Source: Oscillospiraceae bacterium
Lineage (GTDB): Bacteria > Bacillota > Clostridia > Oscillospirales > Ruminococcaceae
Length of the DNA: 64,000 bases
Assembly: GCA_018110825.1 (NCBI GenBank)
Contig: JAGBCL010000095.1
Span: 1 to 64,000 of the forward strand
Reading direction: 5' to 3'
Of the stretch, positions 1 through 9,249 are shown in pieces (within the stretch, counting starts at the first letter, position 1; each line of letters opens with the position of its first letter). A program made the translations under genes and the position numbers. The notes beneath the pieces are model-generated. The model had not been told where the DNA came from. It saw only the letters and a list, made by a program, of their open reading frames with translations, and ran no database searches.

Positions 1-324
1 AACGAAAATACAGACAATAACGAAAATACAGACAATAACGAAAACACAGACAACAACGAGAATACAGATAATAACGAGAATACAGACAACAACGAAAACA
101 CAGACAACAACGAGAATACAGACAATAACGAAAATACAGACAATAACGAAAATACAGACAATAACGAGAATACAGACAATAACGAAAACACAGACAACAA
201 CGAAAATACAGACAATAACGAGAATACAGACAATAACGAGAATACAGACAATAACGAGAATACAGACAATAATGAGAATACAGACAATAACGAGAATACA
301 GACAACAACGAGAATACAGATGAC
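1..324. repeat. 18-bp coding tandem repeat, 18 units
   Basis: Eighteen head-to-tail 18-bp units, consensus AACGARAAYACAGAYAAY. Differences between units lie almost only at third codon positions, so units 1-17 all encode NENTDN and unit 18 encodes NENTDD. The array continues off the left edge, so its true copy number is unknown. Confidence 0.95.
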
Positions 325-852
325 AATGATGACACAAACAACAATGATGATGACAATACTTCAACAACAATACCAAGCATTCCTGATGATACCCTCGATC
401 TTATTGATCCAATTGACCCAATTGATCCAAGCGTTCCGACAACACCAAGTATTCCGGATGTAAGTGCTCCAGCAGATCCAGCAGTTCCAAGCACTCCAAA
501 TACAACTGCTCCTGCCGCTCCAACTGCTCCTGTTGAAAATGATACAGTATCTGATGATACAGTTGCTCCTGCTCCTGTTGTACCTGTTGCTGAAGACAAT
601 ACTTCTGATGCAGTTACAAATGATCTTGTTGATTTTGATGACAGTGATGTTCCGCTCGGGGAAGATCCATTTGAAACTTTTGATGATGGAGGCGTTCCTC
701 TCGGAGATGATCCATTTGCTGATGGTGAACAGGATAACCCAACTACAGGTAACAGCATGACACTTCCAAGAGGTGCTGCTGCAGCAGCAATTGCTTCTTT
801 CCTTACAATGCTTTATGCAAACAAGAAGAAGAGAGAAGAAGTTACTGAATAA
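1..852 (+). CDS. Asn/Asp-rich repeat surface protein, C-terminal part (5' end outside window)
   Basis: Reading frame 1 is open from the first base to the TAA at 850-852, so only the last 283 residues are visible. Residues 1-108 are eighteen copies of the hexapeptide NENTDN, the last one degenerate. An acidic Asp/Asn stretch follows, then a Pro/Ala/Thr-rich region (about 125-205), then two copies of a VPLGxDPF motif near residues 218 and 233. The C terminus is a short hydrophobic Ala-rich segment followed by a KKKRE tail, which looks like a membrane anchor of a secreted protein; no LPXTG is visible. Function is unknown. A surface stalk or adhesin is an inference from composition. The shared terminator at 851-897 ends the gene. 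Confidence 0.75.
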   Translation, partial: NENTDNNENTDNNENTDNNENTDNNENTDNNENTDNNENTDNNENTDNNENTDNNENTDNNENTDNNENTDNNENTDNNENTDNNENTDNNENTDNNENTDNNENTDDNDDTNNNDDDNTSTTIPSIPDDTLDLIDPIDPIDPSVPTTPSIPDVSAPADPAVPSTPNTTAPAAPTAPVENDTVSDDTVAPAPVVPVAEDNTSDAVTNDLVDFDDSDVPLGEDPFETFDDGGVPLGDDPFADGEQDNPTTGNSMTLPRGAAAAAIASFLTMLYANKKKREEVTE

Positions 853-897
853 AAAGATTAACGGCAAAGGTAAATTAACCTTTGCCGTTGTTTTTTA
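851..897. terminator. Bidirectional terminator between convergent genes
   Basis: A 12-bp perfect stem (860-871 with 878-889, loop AAATTA) is flanked by a T run on the right for the plus gene and an A run on the left for the minus gene. The stem overlaps the last codons of the minus-strand gene. Confidence 0.85.
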
Positions 898-1519
898 TAT
901 ATTTGCTTTTCAATTTCGGGGGTAACCCATCAAAGACCTTGTTCTTTATCTTGTGTATTTCCTTGGTAAGTTCGCCGCAGTTTTCGTACCTATAAAAGAA
1001 AGCAGTAAATTCTGCGGCACGTTCATACATATCAAGCCGCAGCATTGATTTAACTATACATATATCAAGGAAACGACATTCGCTGTCCAGCATATTGATA
1101 TAAATTTCAATTGCCGCTTCGTAATTTTCATGTATATGCTGGTGTATAGCAAGACTGCGTTTTGATGCGTCGCTGCGTTCATTCAGTACAGCGGCGTTGT
1201 ATTTTTTGTAAAGCTCATCAGCAGCCTTGAATTTGTTTTGTACAAACAAACAGAAAATCATGTTGCTTATTAAATTTCCGTGGAGATTTGCGTCAAGCTT
1301 TTTTAAGTCAATTTCTTCAAATGTGTGGTAAGCTTCTGTCAGGTCACCTTGTATCAGCAGGGCATTTGCAAGAAAACTTTTACCCTTAGCAATATCCTTT
1401 GGTCGTTTGGCTTCAGCAAGTTCTGTTTTCAGCATTTCTGTGTATTCACGAGAAAAACCGCTTTTGCTGAGAACAGAAAGTGCTTTTTCAAAGCGGCATT
1501 TTTTATCAAACAAACTCAT
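875..1519 (-). CDS. Hypothetical TPR-like helical protein
   Basis: A 214-residue soluble protein with no signal peptide or membrane segment. It is predicted to be nearly all alpha-helical, with TPR-like helix pairs (residues about 40-75, 78-110 and 118-150, with small/aromatic spacing such as EAYHTFEEI and EAAIEIYINML). The family is not recognised. Its ATG overlaps the TGA of the preceding membrane protein gene (ATGA), so the two are translationally coupled. It is the last gene of the ftsE-ftsX-hydrolase-protease operon. A scaffold role next to that membrane protein is inference only. Confidence 0.75.
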   Translation of the reverse strand: MSLFDKKCRFEKALSVLSKSGFSREYTEMLKTELAEAKRPKDIAKGKSFLANALLIQGDLTEAYHTFEEIDLKKLDANLHGNLISNMIFCLFVQNKFKAADELYKKYNAAVLNERSDASKRSLAIHQHIHENYEAAIEIYINMLDSECRFLDICIVKSMLRLDMYERAAEFTAFFYRYENCGELTKEIHKIKNKVFDGLPPKLKSKYIKNNGKG

Positions 1520-1821
1520 TTCTTTTTACCATATTTAATTTTGACAATTGCTCCGATTATGCAGTCTGCAATTACAAGGATTCCCACAACAAATTCAGCA
1601 ACAATCATTAATGGAGAAGCTGATGTTGTGAATGCGTAATATAAAAGTACTATTCCAAAGACACCAAAAAGAACAACCTTAAACCAGTTAAGAACATTTA
1701 CTGCATAATCCTCTATATCAACGCTTCCGCTTTTGACCATGTACAGAGAAAAAATATCCATTATTACTGCCACAAACAGCATAATCAATACAAGTATAAT
1801 AAGATACTCAAATTCATCCAT
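1516..1821 (-). CDS. Small three-helix membrane protein
   Basis: A 101-residue protein with hydrophobic segments at about 5-28, 46-66 and 71-93 and a basic KIKYGKKK tail. The family is not recognised. It has a good Shine-Dalgarno AAAGGA 8 nt before its ATG. It lies 15 bp after the CtpA-type protease gene and overlaps the TPR-like gene by 4 bp, so it belongs to the FtsEX operon. Position suggests a membrane partner of the protease or hydrolase, but nothing in the sequence proves that. Confidence 0.75.
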   Translation of the reverse strand: MDEFEYLIILVLIMLFVAVIMDIFSLYMVKSGSVDIEDYAVNVLNWFKVVLFGVFGIVLLYYAFTTSASPLMIVAEFVVGILVIADCIIGAIVKIKYGKKK

Positions 1822-1836
1822 GATAGTTATCCTTTC

Positions 1837-3054
1837 TTATTGAATTGTAGATACAACTTCAATTGCCTTTATAAGTTGTGTATCCGATTCAAGCTGCTGT
1901 TCTTCAGTTAAAAGTGCAAGTTCAACATCTGCCGGAATAGCAACTTCAAAGTTCGGAGTAATTCCCACACCATTATAATTTCCACTGTTTTTCGTTTGAA
2001 GAGTGGCAACTGTAATTTTTATTGCTGCACCACCTGAAAGCTTGTGAGTTTTCTGAAGTACGCCTTTTCCGTATGATTTTGTACCGACAATCTGGGCATT
2101 TGATTCATCTCTGAGTGCAAATGCAAACAATTCAGCACAAGATGCGGTATTTCCGTTAACAATAACAACCATTGGCATTCTCACTTGTGTAGCTTCAGTG
2201 GTTTTTATAATTACCTCTGATGAATTCTTATAATGTGCAGTAACGATGTCACCATCATCGAGAAGCTGGTCAAGTGTTGACTGAAGCGAGTCAGTAAGTC
2301 CACCGAGATTGTCGCGCACATCAAATATAAGCATTTCAGCACCCTTGCCGATAAGTTCATTGAGAACAGATGAGAACTGGTCAGGAGTCTTTTCGTTGAA
2401 AGTTGAAATCTTTATGTATGCGATGTTGTCAATCATTCTTCCTGTTACAGAAATGATTTCTGTTTTTTCAGAAACAACTTCAACTGCAAAAAACTCAGAT
2501 ACACCTTCAAGGTTTGTTCTCTTGACATGGAGTTTTACCTTAGTTCCTTCTTCGCAGTTAAGCAGGGCAACAGCTTCATCATAACCGCCTTCATATGCAA
2601 TTACGTCAGTATTATTTATTGCAGTAATAACGTCTCCGACAAGCAGACCTGCTGTTTCAGAAGAAGACCCTGATGTGATTTCTGTAATTTTGATGTATCC
2701 GCTTTCTTCTTTTTCATAGCTGAAGCCAAGCCCGATATCGACACCTGATTCCTTTTGTGTTTTCTGAGCATATTCCTCAGCGGAGTAATATTTTGCAAAC
2801 TGATCATTGAGACCCGCTGTATATCCGTTCATAATGCTTGTGTTGAGAAGTTCTTCATCTATTTCATTTATGTAGTTTGCACGGACATAGGTATCTATTT
2901 CTGAAAGCTTGGTGTATATGCTTTCTTTTTCGGAAACGCTTTTTACTTTTGAGTTGAAGACATTGAGGGAATAGTTGTAGGTTATAATAAATGTTACCGC
3001 AGCAACAAGTGCCATAAGTCCGATAGCAATTCCCAGAGAAATTTTTTTGTTCAT
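1837..3054 (-). CDS. S41-family C-terminal processing peptidase (CtpA/CtpB type)
   Basis: A 405-residue secreted serine protease anchored by one N-terminal membrane segment (residues 7-27). A PDZ domain spans about 105-185 and the S41 catalytic domain about 200-370. The block NGNTASCAE holds the likely nucleophile Ser305, and SYGKG holds the likely general base Lys330. The 25-residue spacing equals that of known S41 enzymes. Such proteases trim cell-envelope or sporulation proteins. The gene follows the PcsB-like hydrolase by 15 bp. In Bacillus subtilis ctpB also lies beside ftsEX, so the synteny is conserved. Shine-Dalgarno GAGG lies 6 nt before the ATG. Confidence 0.93.
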   Translation of the reverse strand: MNKKISLGIAIGLMALVAAVTFIITYNYSLNVFNSKVKSVSEKESIYTKLSEIDTYVRANYINEIDEELLNTSIMNGYTAGLNDQFAKYYSAEEYAQKTQKESGVDIGLGFSYEKEESGYIKITEITSGSSSETAGLLVGDVITAINNTDVIAYEGGYDEAVALLNCEEGTKVKLHVKRTNLEGVSEFFAVEVVSEKTEIISVTGRMIDNIAYIKISTFNEKTPDQFSSVLNELIGKGAEMLIFDVRDNLGGLTDSLQSTLDQLLDDGDIVTAHYKNSSEVIIKTTEATQVRMPMVVIVNGNTASCAELFAFALRDESNAQIVGTKSYGKGVLQKTHKLSGGAAIKITVATLQTKNSGNYNGVGITPNFEVAIPADVELALLTEEQQLESDTQLIKAIEVVSTIQ

Positions 3055-3069
3055 ATAAAACCTCAGTCA

Positions 3070-4356
3070 TTAGTTATTGATATTTACATAGTTGGAAGGG
3101 TTGGTATGCTGACCGTCAACACGCACTTCAAAGTGGAGGTGATTACCGTACGCATAACCTGTGCATCCGATTGCACCAATCGGGTCGCCTTGTGCAACTG
3201 TGTCACCCATGGACGTATAAAGCTGACTGCAGTGAGCATAAAGCGTAGCAATGCCGTTGCCGTGGTCAATAATTACGCATTTGCCGTAACCGTTGCCCTT
3301 ATCGCTGGCCTGAATAACCGTTCCGCCTGCAGAAGCAACAATAGTTTCACCTGCGCATCCTGGTTTTGTTATGTCAATACCCTTGTGGAAATCACTGCTT
3401 TGTTCCTCGACAATCCAGCGTTCACCGTAAAGGTCAGATGTGTTTCGTACAGTTGGAACAGGCCAGATAAATCCCGTTTCGGAATAAGTCGGAGTAGCCG
3501 CTTCAGGAACATAAGTCTCACCATTTGCCTCAGCTTCCTGGCGTTTCTTCTCCTCTTCCTTACGCTTACGTTCTTCCTCTTCCTTACGTTTTCTTTCTGC
3601 CTCTTCCTGAAGTCTGCGGATTTCAGCCTGAAGTTCTTCTTCGACCTCAGCCTGTTCATCAGCAATTTCATCTGCACGTGCCTCATAATCAGCAATCATA
3701 TTTTCGTGCATCTGCTTTGTTTCAGCATGACCGTTATAGGTTTCACGAAGTTCTTCATAATAAGCCTCTTCCTCATCTTTCTTTTTTTCAAGCTGAGCAA
3801 GGGTTTCTTCATATTCAGCCTTTGTTGCTTCAAGGTCAGCAATCTGTTCGCTGAGTGAATCAATAAGGTCATTGTCGTGCTTGGAAACGCGTTCAACAAA
3901 TTCCATTCGTGCAAGCATATCATAAAAATCAGAGGAGCCTGCAATTACCGAGGCAAGGCTGTCATTGCCTGCCATATAAAGTGCACGCAGACGCTGACGG
4001 AACTGTTCGATGCCATCTGTGAATTCAGCTTCCTTAGCTGCAATATCTTCTTCAAGTGCAGCAAGTTCTTCTTCATAAAGTGTAATCTGTTCCTCAACAA
4101 CTTTAACCTGGTCTTCCTGAACTTTCATTTTCACATCATATTCTTCAAGGTACTTATCAGCCTCATCAGCTTTGTCCTCATATTCGGAAAGCAGCCATTC
4201 AACTTCCTGAAGTTCTTCATCAAGCTTTGCCTGTTTTGCTTCAAGTTCTGACATAGTGTCTGCTGTAACAATCATTCCCGAAATGACACTGCTCAGTGAA
4301 ATTGTACACGCAAGAAGAACAGCACTTATTTTTTTTGCTGTTTTAATAATTTTCAT
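3070..4356 (-). CDS. Secreted coiled-coil M23 endopeptidase (PcsB/EnvC/CwlO type)
   Basis: A 428-residue precursor. It has a signal peptide to about residue 30, a long Glu/Lys-rich coiled coil (about 33-250) with a hinge, a Glu/Arg/Lys linker, and a C-terminal LytM (peptidase M23) domain from about 320. The zinc ligands HxxxD (in HKGID) and HxH (in NHLHFEV) are present, so the domain looks catalytically active, unlike EnvC, which needs a partner amidase. In this family FtsEX drives the coiled coil to release peptidoglycan cleavage at division sites. The gene follows ftsX by 10 bp. The ATG at 4356 is preferred over an upstream in-frame TTG because AAAGGA sits 6 nt before it. Confidence 0.92.
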   Translation of the reverse strand: MKIIKTAKKISAVLLACTISLSSVISGMIVTADTMSELEAKQAKLDEELQEVEWLLSEYEDKADEADKYLEEYDVKMKVQEDQVKVVEEQITLYEEELAALEEDIAAKEAEFTDGIEQFRQRLRALYMAGNDSLASVIAGSSDFYDMLARMEFVERVSKHDNDLIDSLSEQIADLEATKAEYEETLAQLEKKKDEEEAYYEELRETYNGHAETKQMHENMIADYEARADEIADEQAEVEEELQAEIRRLQEEAERKRKEEEERKRKEEEKKRQEAEANGETYVPEAATPTYSETGFIWPVPTVRNTSDLYGERWIVEEQSSDFHKGIDITKPGCAGETIVASAGGTVIQASDKGNGYGKCVIIDHGNGIATLYAHCSQLYTSMGDTVAQGDPIGAIGCTGYAYGNHLHFEVRVDGQHTNPSNYVNINN

Positions 4357-4366
4357 AAGCAATCCT

Positions 4367-5278
4367 TTATACCTTCAGATATTTTCTTGTACTCATAACT
4401 GTACCAAATGCACTTATTAACGCACCTGCTGCAATATAGCCAAGAATGAGCATCCACATAAATTCATCAAGCGGAATAAAGCCGTTTACCGACATAATAC
4501 TCCAGATTGTCATGTCCTGGGAAAGAACTTTGATAAGCTCATTGTAGCCTATACATGTGATTGCAGAGGAGATAACACCAGACAAAACGCCGATAAACAT
4601 ACCTTCAACAAAGAAAGGAATTTTGATAAATGAGTTGGTTGCACCAACAAGCTTCATGATGGCGATTTCACGCTTTCTTATGTCAACGCTTGCTCTTGCT
4701 GCATTGGAAATGATAACAAGTGAAACAAGAATAAGTGCCGCAAGGATAACCATGGAAATTATTCCGATAAAGTTTTTGAGTCCTGTAAGGATATTTATAA
4801 AATCGGTAGGTGACTTTATAGAATCAATTTTATCAAGGCGGTTGATTTCCATAAGGGTAGGACTTATCTGGTCAATATCCTTAATACGGATACGGAATGC
4901 GTCGGGAAGAGGGTTTTCCTCTCCGACATAACTGAAAAGGTCCTCTGCGTTTTCGTTTTCCATATCGTTCTTCATATCTTCCAAAGCCTGTTCTTTGGAA
5001 TAGAAGGTTACAGAATCAATATTGTCGATATTTTTTATTGTATTTTCCATAGCGGAAATTTCAGTGCTGTCAGTGCCGTCCTCGATAAAAAGAACAACCT
5101 CATTTTTGTTTTCAATGCCGCTTACAAAGCGGTTTATGTTTGCGACAAAAAGAAGTGTAAATCCTATAAGGAGCAGAGAGACGGACAAAATACAAAGGGA
5201 CGCAACCGACATGATGCGGTTGGTCCAGACGTTTTTCATACCTTGCTTGAAAAGGTAATTCATACTGCTGATTTTCAT
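4367..5278 (-). CDS. ftsX: Cell division protein FtsX
   Basis: A 303-residue permease-like subunit with the FtsX layout: cytoplasmic N terminus, TM1 at about 24-46, an extracellular loop at about 47-165, and TM2-4 at about 172-191, 222-244 and 273-295. The cytoplasmic motif RKREIAIMKLVGAT after TM2 is typical. FtsX couples ATP hydrolysis by FtsE to activation of the extracellular hydrolase encoded just downstream. The outer loop is the expected contact for the coiled coil. Confidence 0.96.
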   Translation of the reverse strand: MKISSMNYLFKQGMKNVWTNRIMSVASLCILSVSLLLIGFTLLFVANINRFVSGIENKNEVVLFIEDGTDSTEISAMENTIKNIDNIDSVTFYSKEQALEDMKNDMENENAEDLFSYVGEENPLPDAFRIRIKDIDQISPTLMEINRLDKIDSIKSPTDFINILTGLKNFIGIISMVILAALILVSLVIISNAARASVDIRKREIAIMKLVGATNSFIKIPFFVEGMFIGVLSGVISSAITCIGYNELIKVLSQDMTIWSIMSVNGFIPLDEFMWMLILGYIAAGALISAFGTVMSTRKYLKV

Positions 5279-5304
5279 TTAAAGTAAACTTCCTTTCCGT
5301 AGCT

Positions 5305-5973
5305 TTAACCGATATAATCGTCAAAGGTAATTCGTCCGTCAGTGATACTGATTGTTCTTCCACCGAAATACTGAACAAGTTCATGCTCGTGGGTAACAAC
5401 CATAACAGTTGTTCCGCAGGCATTGATTGCTTTGAGCAGTTCAAGAATTTCAATTTTGTTTGTAGGGTCAAGATTACCTGTAGGCTCGTCCGCAATGATA
5501 AGCTGAGGGTCATTCACAAGTGCTCTTGCAAGTGCAACACGCTGCTGTTCACCGCCTGAAAGTTCATGAGGAAAAGCTTTTGCCTTATCCTTCAGTCCGA
5601 CAAGGCTGATAACATAAGGAACACGATTGCGGATATACTTAATCGGAGCGTCAATACTTCTGAGAACGAAAGCGACATTATCATACACATTCATAGTGTT
5701 GATAAGTTTGAAGTCCTGAAATACGAAACCGATTGTACGGCGAAGTTTATGAGCCTTGCTTTTCTTCAACTTGTTGAGGTTGAAGCCATTGACGGTAATT
5801 TTTCCGCTTGTAGGGTCAATTTCCTGGAGCAGGAGTCTGATGAGGGTACTCTTACCCGCACCTGATTTACCTACAACAAAAGCAAATTCACCGTCATTTA
5901 TGCGCAGACTTACATCATGAAGAGCGTCAACGCCGTTAGAATATGTAACACTTACATTTTTAAGTTCTACCAA
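5305..5973 (-). CDS. ftsE: Cell division ATP-binding protein FtsE
   Basis: A 222-residue ABC ATPase with Walker A GKSGAGKST (35-43), signature LSGGEQQRV (138-146), Walker B LIIADEP with Asp162/Glu163, and the H-loop in VVTHEHE. It pairs with FtsX. A TTG start at 5973 is preferred (protein begins MVELKNVSVTY, like other FtsE) because AGGCGG lies 8 nt upstream; the GTG at 5982 would abut that Shine-Dalgarno. It is the first gene of a six-gene minus-strand operon running to 875. Confidence 0.95.
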   Translation of the reverse strand: MVELKNVSVTYSNGVDALHDVSLRINDGEFAFVVGKSGAGKSTLIRLLLQEIDPTSGKITVNGFNLNKLKKSKAHKLRRTIGFVFQDFKLINTMNVYDNVAFVLRSIDAPIKYIRNRVPYVISLVGLKDKAKAFPHELSGGEQQRVALARALVNDPQLIIADEPTGNLDPTNKIEILELLKAINACGTTVMVVTHEHELVQYFGGRTISITDGRITFDDYIG

Positions 5974-5997
5974 AAGGTACACCGCCTATCTATATTA

Positions 5998-6010
5998 ATC
6001 CAAATTGGAT
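5998..6010. promoter_or_regulatory. Palindrome upstream of ftsE
   Basis: The odd palindrome ATCCAAATTGGAT lies 25 bp before the ftsE start codon, in the only intergenic space available for the operon promoter. It could be an operator. No clear -35/-10 pair was found. Confidence 0.3.
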
Positions 6011-6021
6011 ATAATTTCCAT

Positions 6022-6058
6022 AAAAATAATTGTGGGGACAGAAAATGAATCTGCCCCC
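6022..6058 (-). terminator. Terminator of the PucR-type regulator gene
   Basis: On the minus strand a GC-rich hairpin (GGGGCAGA paired with TCTG-CCCC, one bulge) is followed by the U-rich stretch ATTATTTTTA. Confidence 0.6.
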
Positions 6059-6122
6059 AAAAATAACTGTATAAATCAGCTTCCGCAGAGTGGAAAATCC
6101 GCCCGGGAGCAATGATTTTATT

Positions 6123-7208
6123 TTAGAACTTAACAGGGTTTGCGGAGAGGTACTTCTTAACCATAAGTGCAATCTTGAATACGATAGCGTGGTCGAATTC
6201 TCTCAGGTCAAGACCAGTAAGCTTCTTGATTTTTTCAAGTCTGTAAACGAGAGTATTTCTGTGTACGAAAAGCTTTCTGGAAGTTTCGGATACGTTGAGG
6301 TTATTCTCGAAGAAACGCTGGATTGTGAACAGTGTTTCGTGGTCGAGGGATTCGATAGAACCCTTCTTGAAAACTTCCTGAAGGAAAGTTTCACAGAGAG
6401 TTGTAGGAAGGTGGTAAATAAGTCTTGCGATACCGAGGTTGTCATAGGAAACGATAACCTTATCAGTGTCAAATACCTTACCAACTTCGAGAGCAATCTG
6501 AGCTTCCTTGAAGGAACGAGCCAAGTCCTTGATACCTGTAACAACAGTACCGATACCAACATTAACTCTTGTGTAGAACTCGCTGGAAAGAGTATCAGAA
6601 ATGGAACGAGCAAGCTTTTCAAGGTCCTTGGACTCAACGTTGCTCTTGATTTCCTTAACGAGAACGATATCGGATTCAGTAATGTTGAGAACAAAATCCT
6701 TAGCCTTGTCAGGGAAGAGGTTCTGGATAACATCAAATGCAGAAACATCGTTGGAAGAAACGATTCTGATGAGGAGAACAACTCTGCTCACATCATTGTT
6801 GAAGTGGAGCTCACGTGCCTTTACAACGATATCACCTGGGAGAACGTTATCGAGAACAACATTCTTGATGAAGTTTGTTCTGTCATATTTTTCATCATAA
6901 TACTGCTTGATAGAAGAAAGAGTAATAGACATAATGTTAGCATACTTAGCAGCATTTTCGTCAGTACCCTCAACAAATACAGCATAATCAGGCTTGATGT
7001 GGGAGCCGAATGGCTTGTATGTATAGCCGTCACGGACAAAGATATCATGGGAGTCGCTCAAGTCAAGAGAAACGAACTCATTTGTTGTTCCGATTTTGGA
7101 AAGCTCGCTGCAAGCGATAATTGTAGCAGTTGAGTCAACAACGCCGATGATGCAATCCATAGCATCTCTCATCTGATGAATTAAGCCCTGAAAAAGTCTG
7201 TTTGACAT
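6123..7208 (-). CDS. PucR/CdaR-family transcriptional regulator
   Basis: About 361 residues. The C-terminal 70 residues form the PucR-type helix-turn-helix, with the diagnostic HRNTLVYRLEKIKKLTGLDLR. The central part resembles the GGDEF-like (degenerate) domain of CdaR proteins, and the N terminus (about 1-120) is a probable sensor domain. Members control sugar diacid, purine or amino acid genes; the ligand here cannot be told from sequence. The start MSNRLFQGLIHQM at 7208 is preferred; an ATG at 7220 directly abuts the AAAGG Shine-Dalgarno. It is monocistronic between its own promoter and terminator. Confidence 0.85.
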   Translation of the reverse strand: MSNRLFQGLIHQMRDAMDCIIGVVDSTATIIACSELSKIGTTNEFVSLDLSDSHDIFVRDGYTYKPFGSHIKPDYAVFVEGTDENAAKYANIMSITLSSIKQYYDEKYDRTNFIKNVVLDNVLPGDIVVKARELHFNNDVSRVVLLIRIVSSNDVSAFDVIQNLFPDKAKDFVLNITESDIVLVKEIKSNVESKDLEKLARSISDTLSSEFYTRVNVGIGTVVTGIKDLARSFKEAQIALEVGKVFDTDKVIVSYDNLGIARLIYHLPTTLCETFLQEVFKKGSIESLDHETLFTIQRFFENNLNVSETSRKLFVHRNTLVYRLEKIKKLTGLDLREFDHAIVFKIALMVKKYLSANPVKF

Positions 7209-7321
7209 ATACCCGGTCATCCTTTCATTTTATAAGCCTGATAGATTTCATAGTACAAAATTGTATAATCAGCTTTAACAAAGCGGCAGTTTCTTTATAT
7301 AATTCGCCGCCCATATCAATT

Positions 7322-7350
7322 ATTATACACATTTTTTGTTCACTTTGCAA
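7322..7350 (-). promoter_or_regulatory. Promoter of the PucR-type regulator
   Basis: Minus-strand TTGCAA (7345-7350), a 17-bp spacer ending in TGTG, and TATAAT (7322-7327). The start codon lies about 114 nt downstream of the -10 box, so there is a long 5' leader. Confidence 0.75.
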
Positions 7351-7496
7351 GTGTTTTTTGTAATTTTCTCTAAAAAAGCGCTATGAAATTTTATATCTCG
7401 GCAATTTCACAAATACATATACATAGTTTAACATACTTTTTGTGCAATTGTGTGAATTTTTTATTAAATTCATCAGAACGATGCAAATGATGTCTG

Positions 7497-7533
7497 ATAA
7501 AAAATCCGCTTCTTATTTTGTTAAGAAGCGGAT
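7497..7533 (-). terminator. ilvC operon terminator
   Basis: Minus-strand hairpin ATCCGCTTCTTA paired with TAAGAAGCGGAT, followed by TTTTTTA, 11 nt after the ilvC stop codon. Confidence 0.88.
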
Positions 7534-7544
7534 ATGTAACAATA

Positions 7545-8582
<1,038 letters not shown>

Positions 8583-8660
8583 TTAATTGGATTTTGATAC
8601 TATATCAAACGGTTGCCGTTCAATTTAAACGGTATACACGTTTAATTACTGAAATAGGAA

Positions 8661-9152
8661 CTATTTCTTGATAGTTTCCGCACCCTTCTGGATAGCGATA
8701 ACACCTGTACGGACGATTTCCTTTATGCCGTAAGGCTTGATAAGCTCCTGAAAACGGTCGAGGTGCTGGGTCGTGTCGGAAATTTCAAGAGTAAGGGTTG
8801 TTGCTGAAATATCAGCAATCTTCGCACCCATAATCTCGCAGATAGTAAGGATTTCACTTCTCTGCTGAGGTGTGGCGTCAATCTTGATGAGCTGGAGCTC
8901 GCGGGAGAGAAGCTCCTCGGGAGCGAGAGCCTTTACCTTGAGGGTGTCGATAAGCTTGTTAAGCTGTTTTTCAAGCTGTTCAACGGTGTGCTCATCGCCG
9001 TCAGCAACGATTGTTATACGGGAAATTTTCGGGTCGTCGGTTTCACCAACCGCAAGGCTGTCGATGTTGAAGCCGCGGCGTGAGAAAAGTCCCGAAATTC
9101 TGGACAGGACGCCCGCGTGGTTTTCCACGAGGATAGATATTGTATGTTTCAT
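8661..9152 (-). CDS. ilvN: Acetolactate synthase small (regulatory) subunit
   Basis: A 163-residue protein with an N-terminal ACT domain (MKHTISILVENHAGVLSRISGLFSRRGFNI) and the usual C-terminal IlvN extension. It confers valine feedback inhibition on, and activates, the large subunit encoded just upstream. ilvH is an equivalent name. Shine-Dalgarno AAAGGAG is 7 nt from the ATG. About 97 bp separate it from ilvB and about 99 bp from ilvC. The second gap contains small inverted repeats around AAACGG. Confidence 0.96.
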   Translation of the reverse strand: MKHTISILVENHAGVLSRISGLFSRRGFNIDSLAVGETDDPKISRITIVADGDEHTVEQLEKQLNKLIDTLKVKALAPEELLSRELQLIKIDATPQQRSEILTICEIMGAKIADISATTLTLEISDTTQHLDRFQELIKPYGIKEIVRTGVIAIQKGAETIKK

Positions 9153-9249
9153 AAGAAAACTCCTTTGATAGCGTATACTGACATTTTACCACATTTTCTG
9201 CCATAAGTAAAGTGCATATAAATCATAATTCATATAACGAATGTTTATA

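Larger units (their letters stand above)
7209..7544. other. Intergenic region of 336 bp
   Basis: AT-rich and without a credible ORF. It holds the promoter of the PucR-type regulator on the right-to-left strand and, at its right end, the ilvC terminator. Between them (about 7351-7495) nothing else is recognised apart from AT-rich tracts. Confidence 0.7.

Noticed and set aside
1-324. CRISPR-like array
   Set aside because: The 18-bp units are contiguous with no spacers and remain in one coding frame.
361-867. Minus-strand ORF of 168 codons opposite the repeat protein
   Set aside because: It is a shadow of the low-complexity coding sequence on the plus strand and has no ribosome site.
6090-7133. 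Plus-strand ORF of 347 codons opposite the PucR-type regulator
   Set aside because: Antisense shadow; the minus-strand product has a clear helix-turn-helix family match.
7365-7385. Catabolite-repression (cre) site around AAAAAAGCGCTATGAA
   Set aside because: Too many mismatches to the cre consensus and no catabolic gene downstream.
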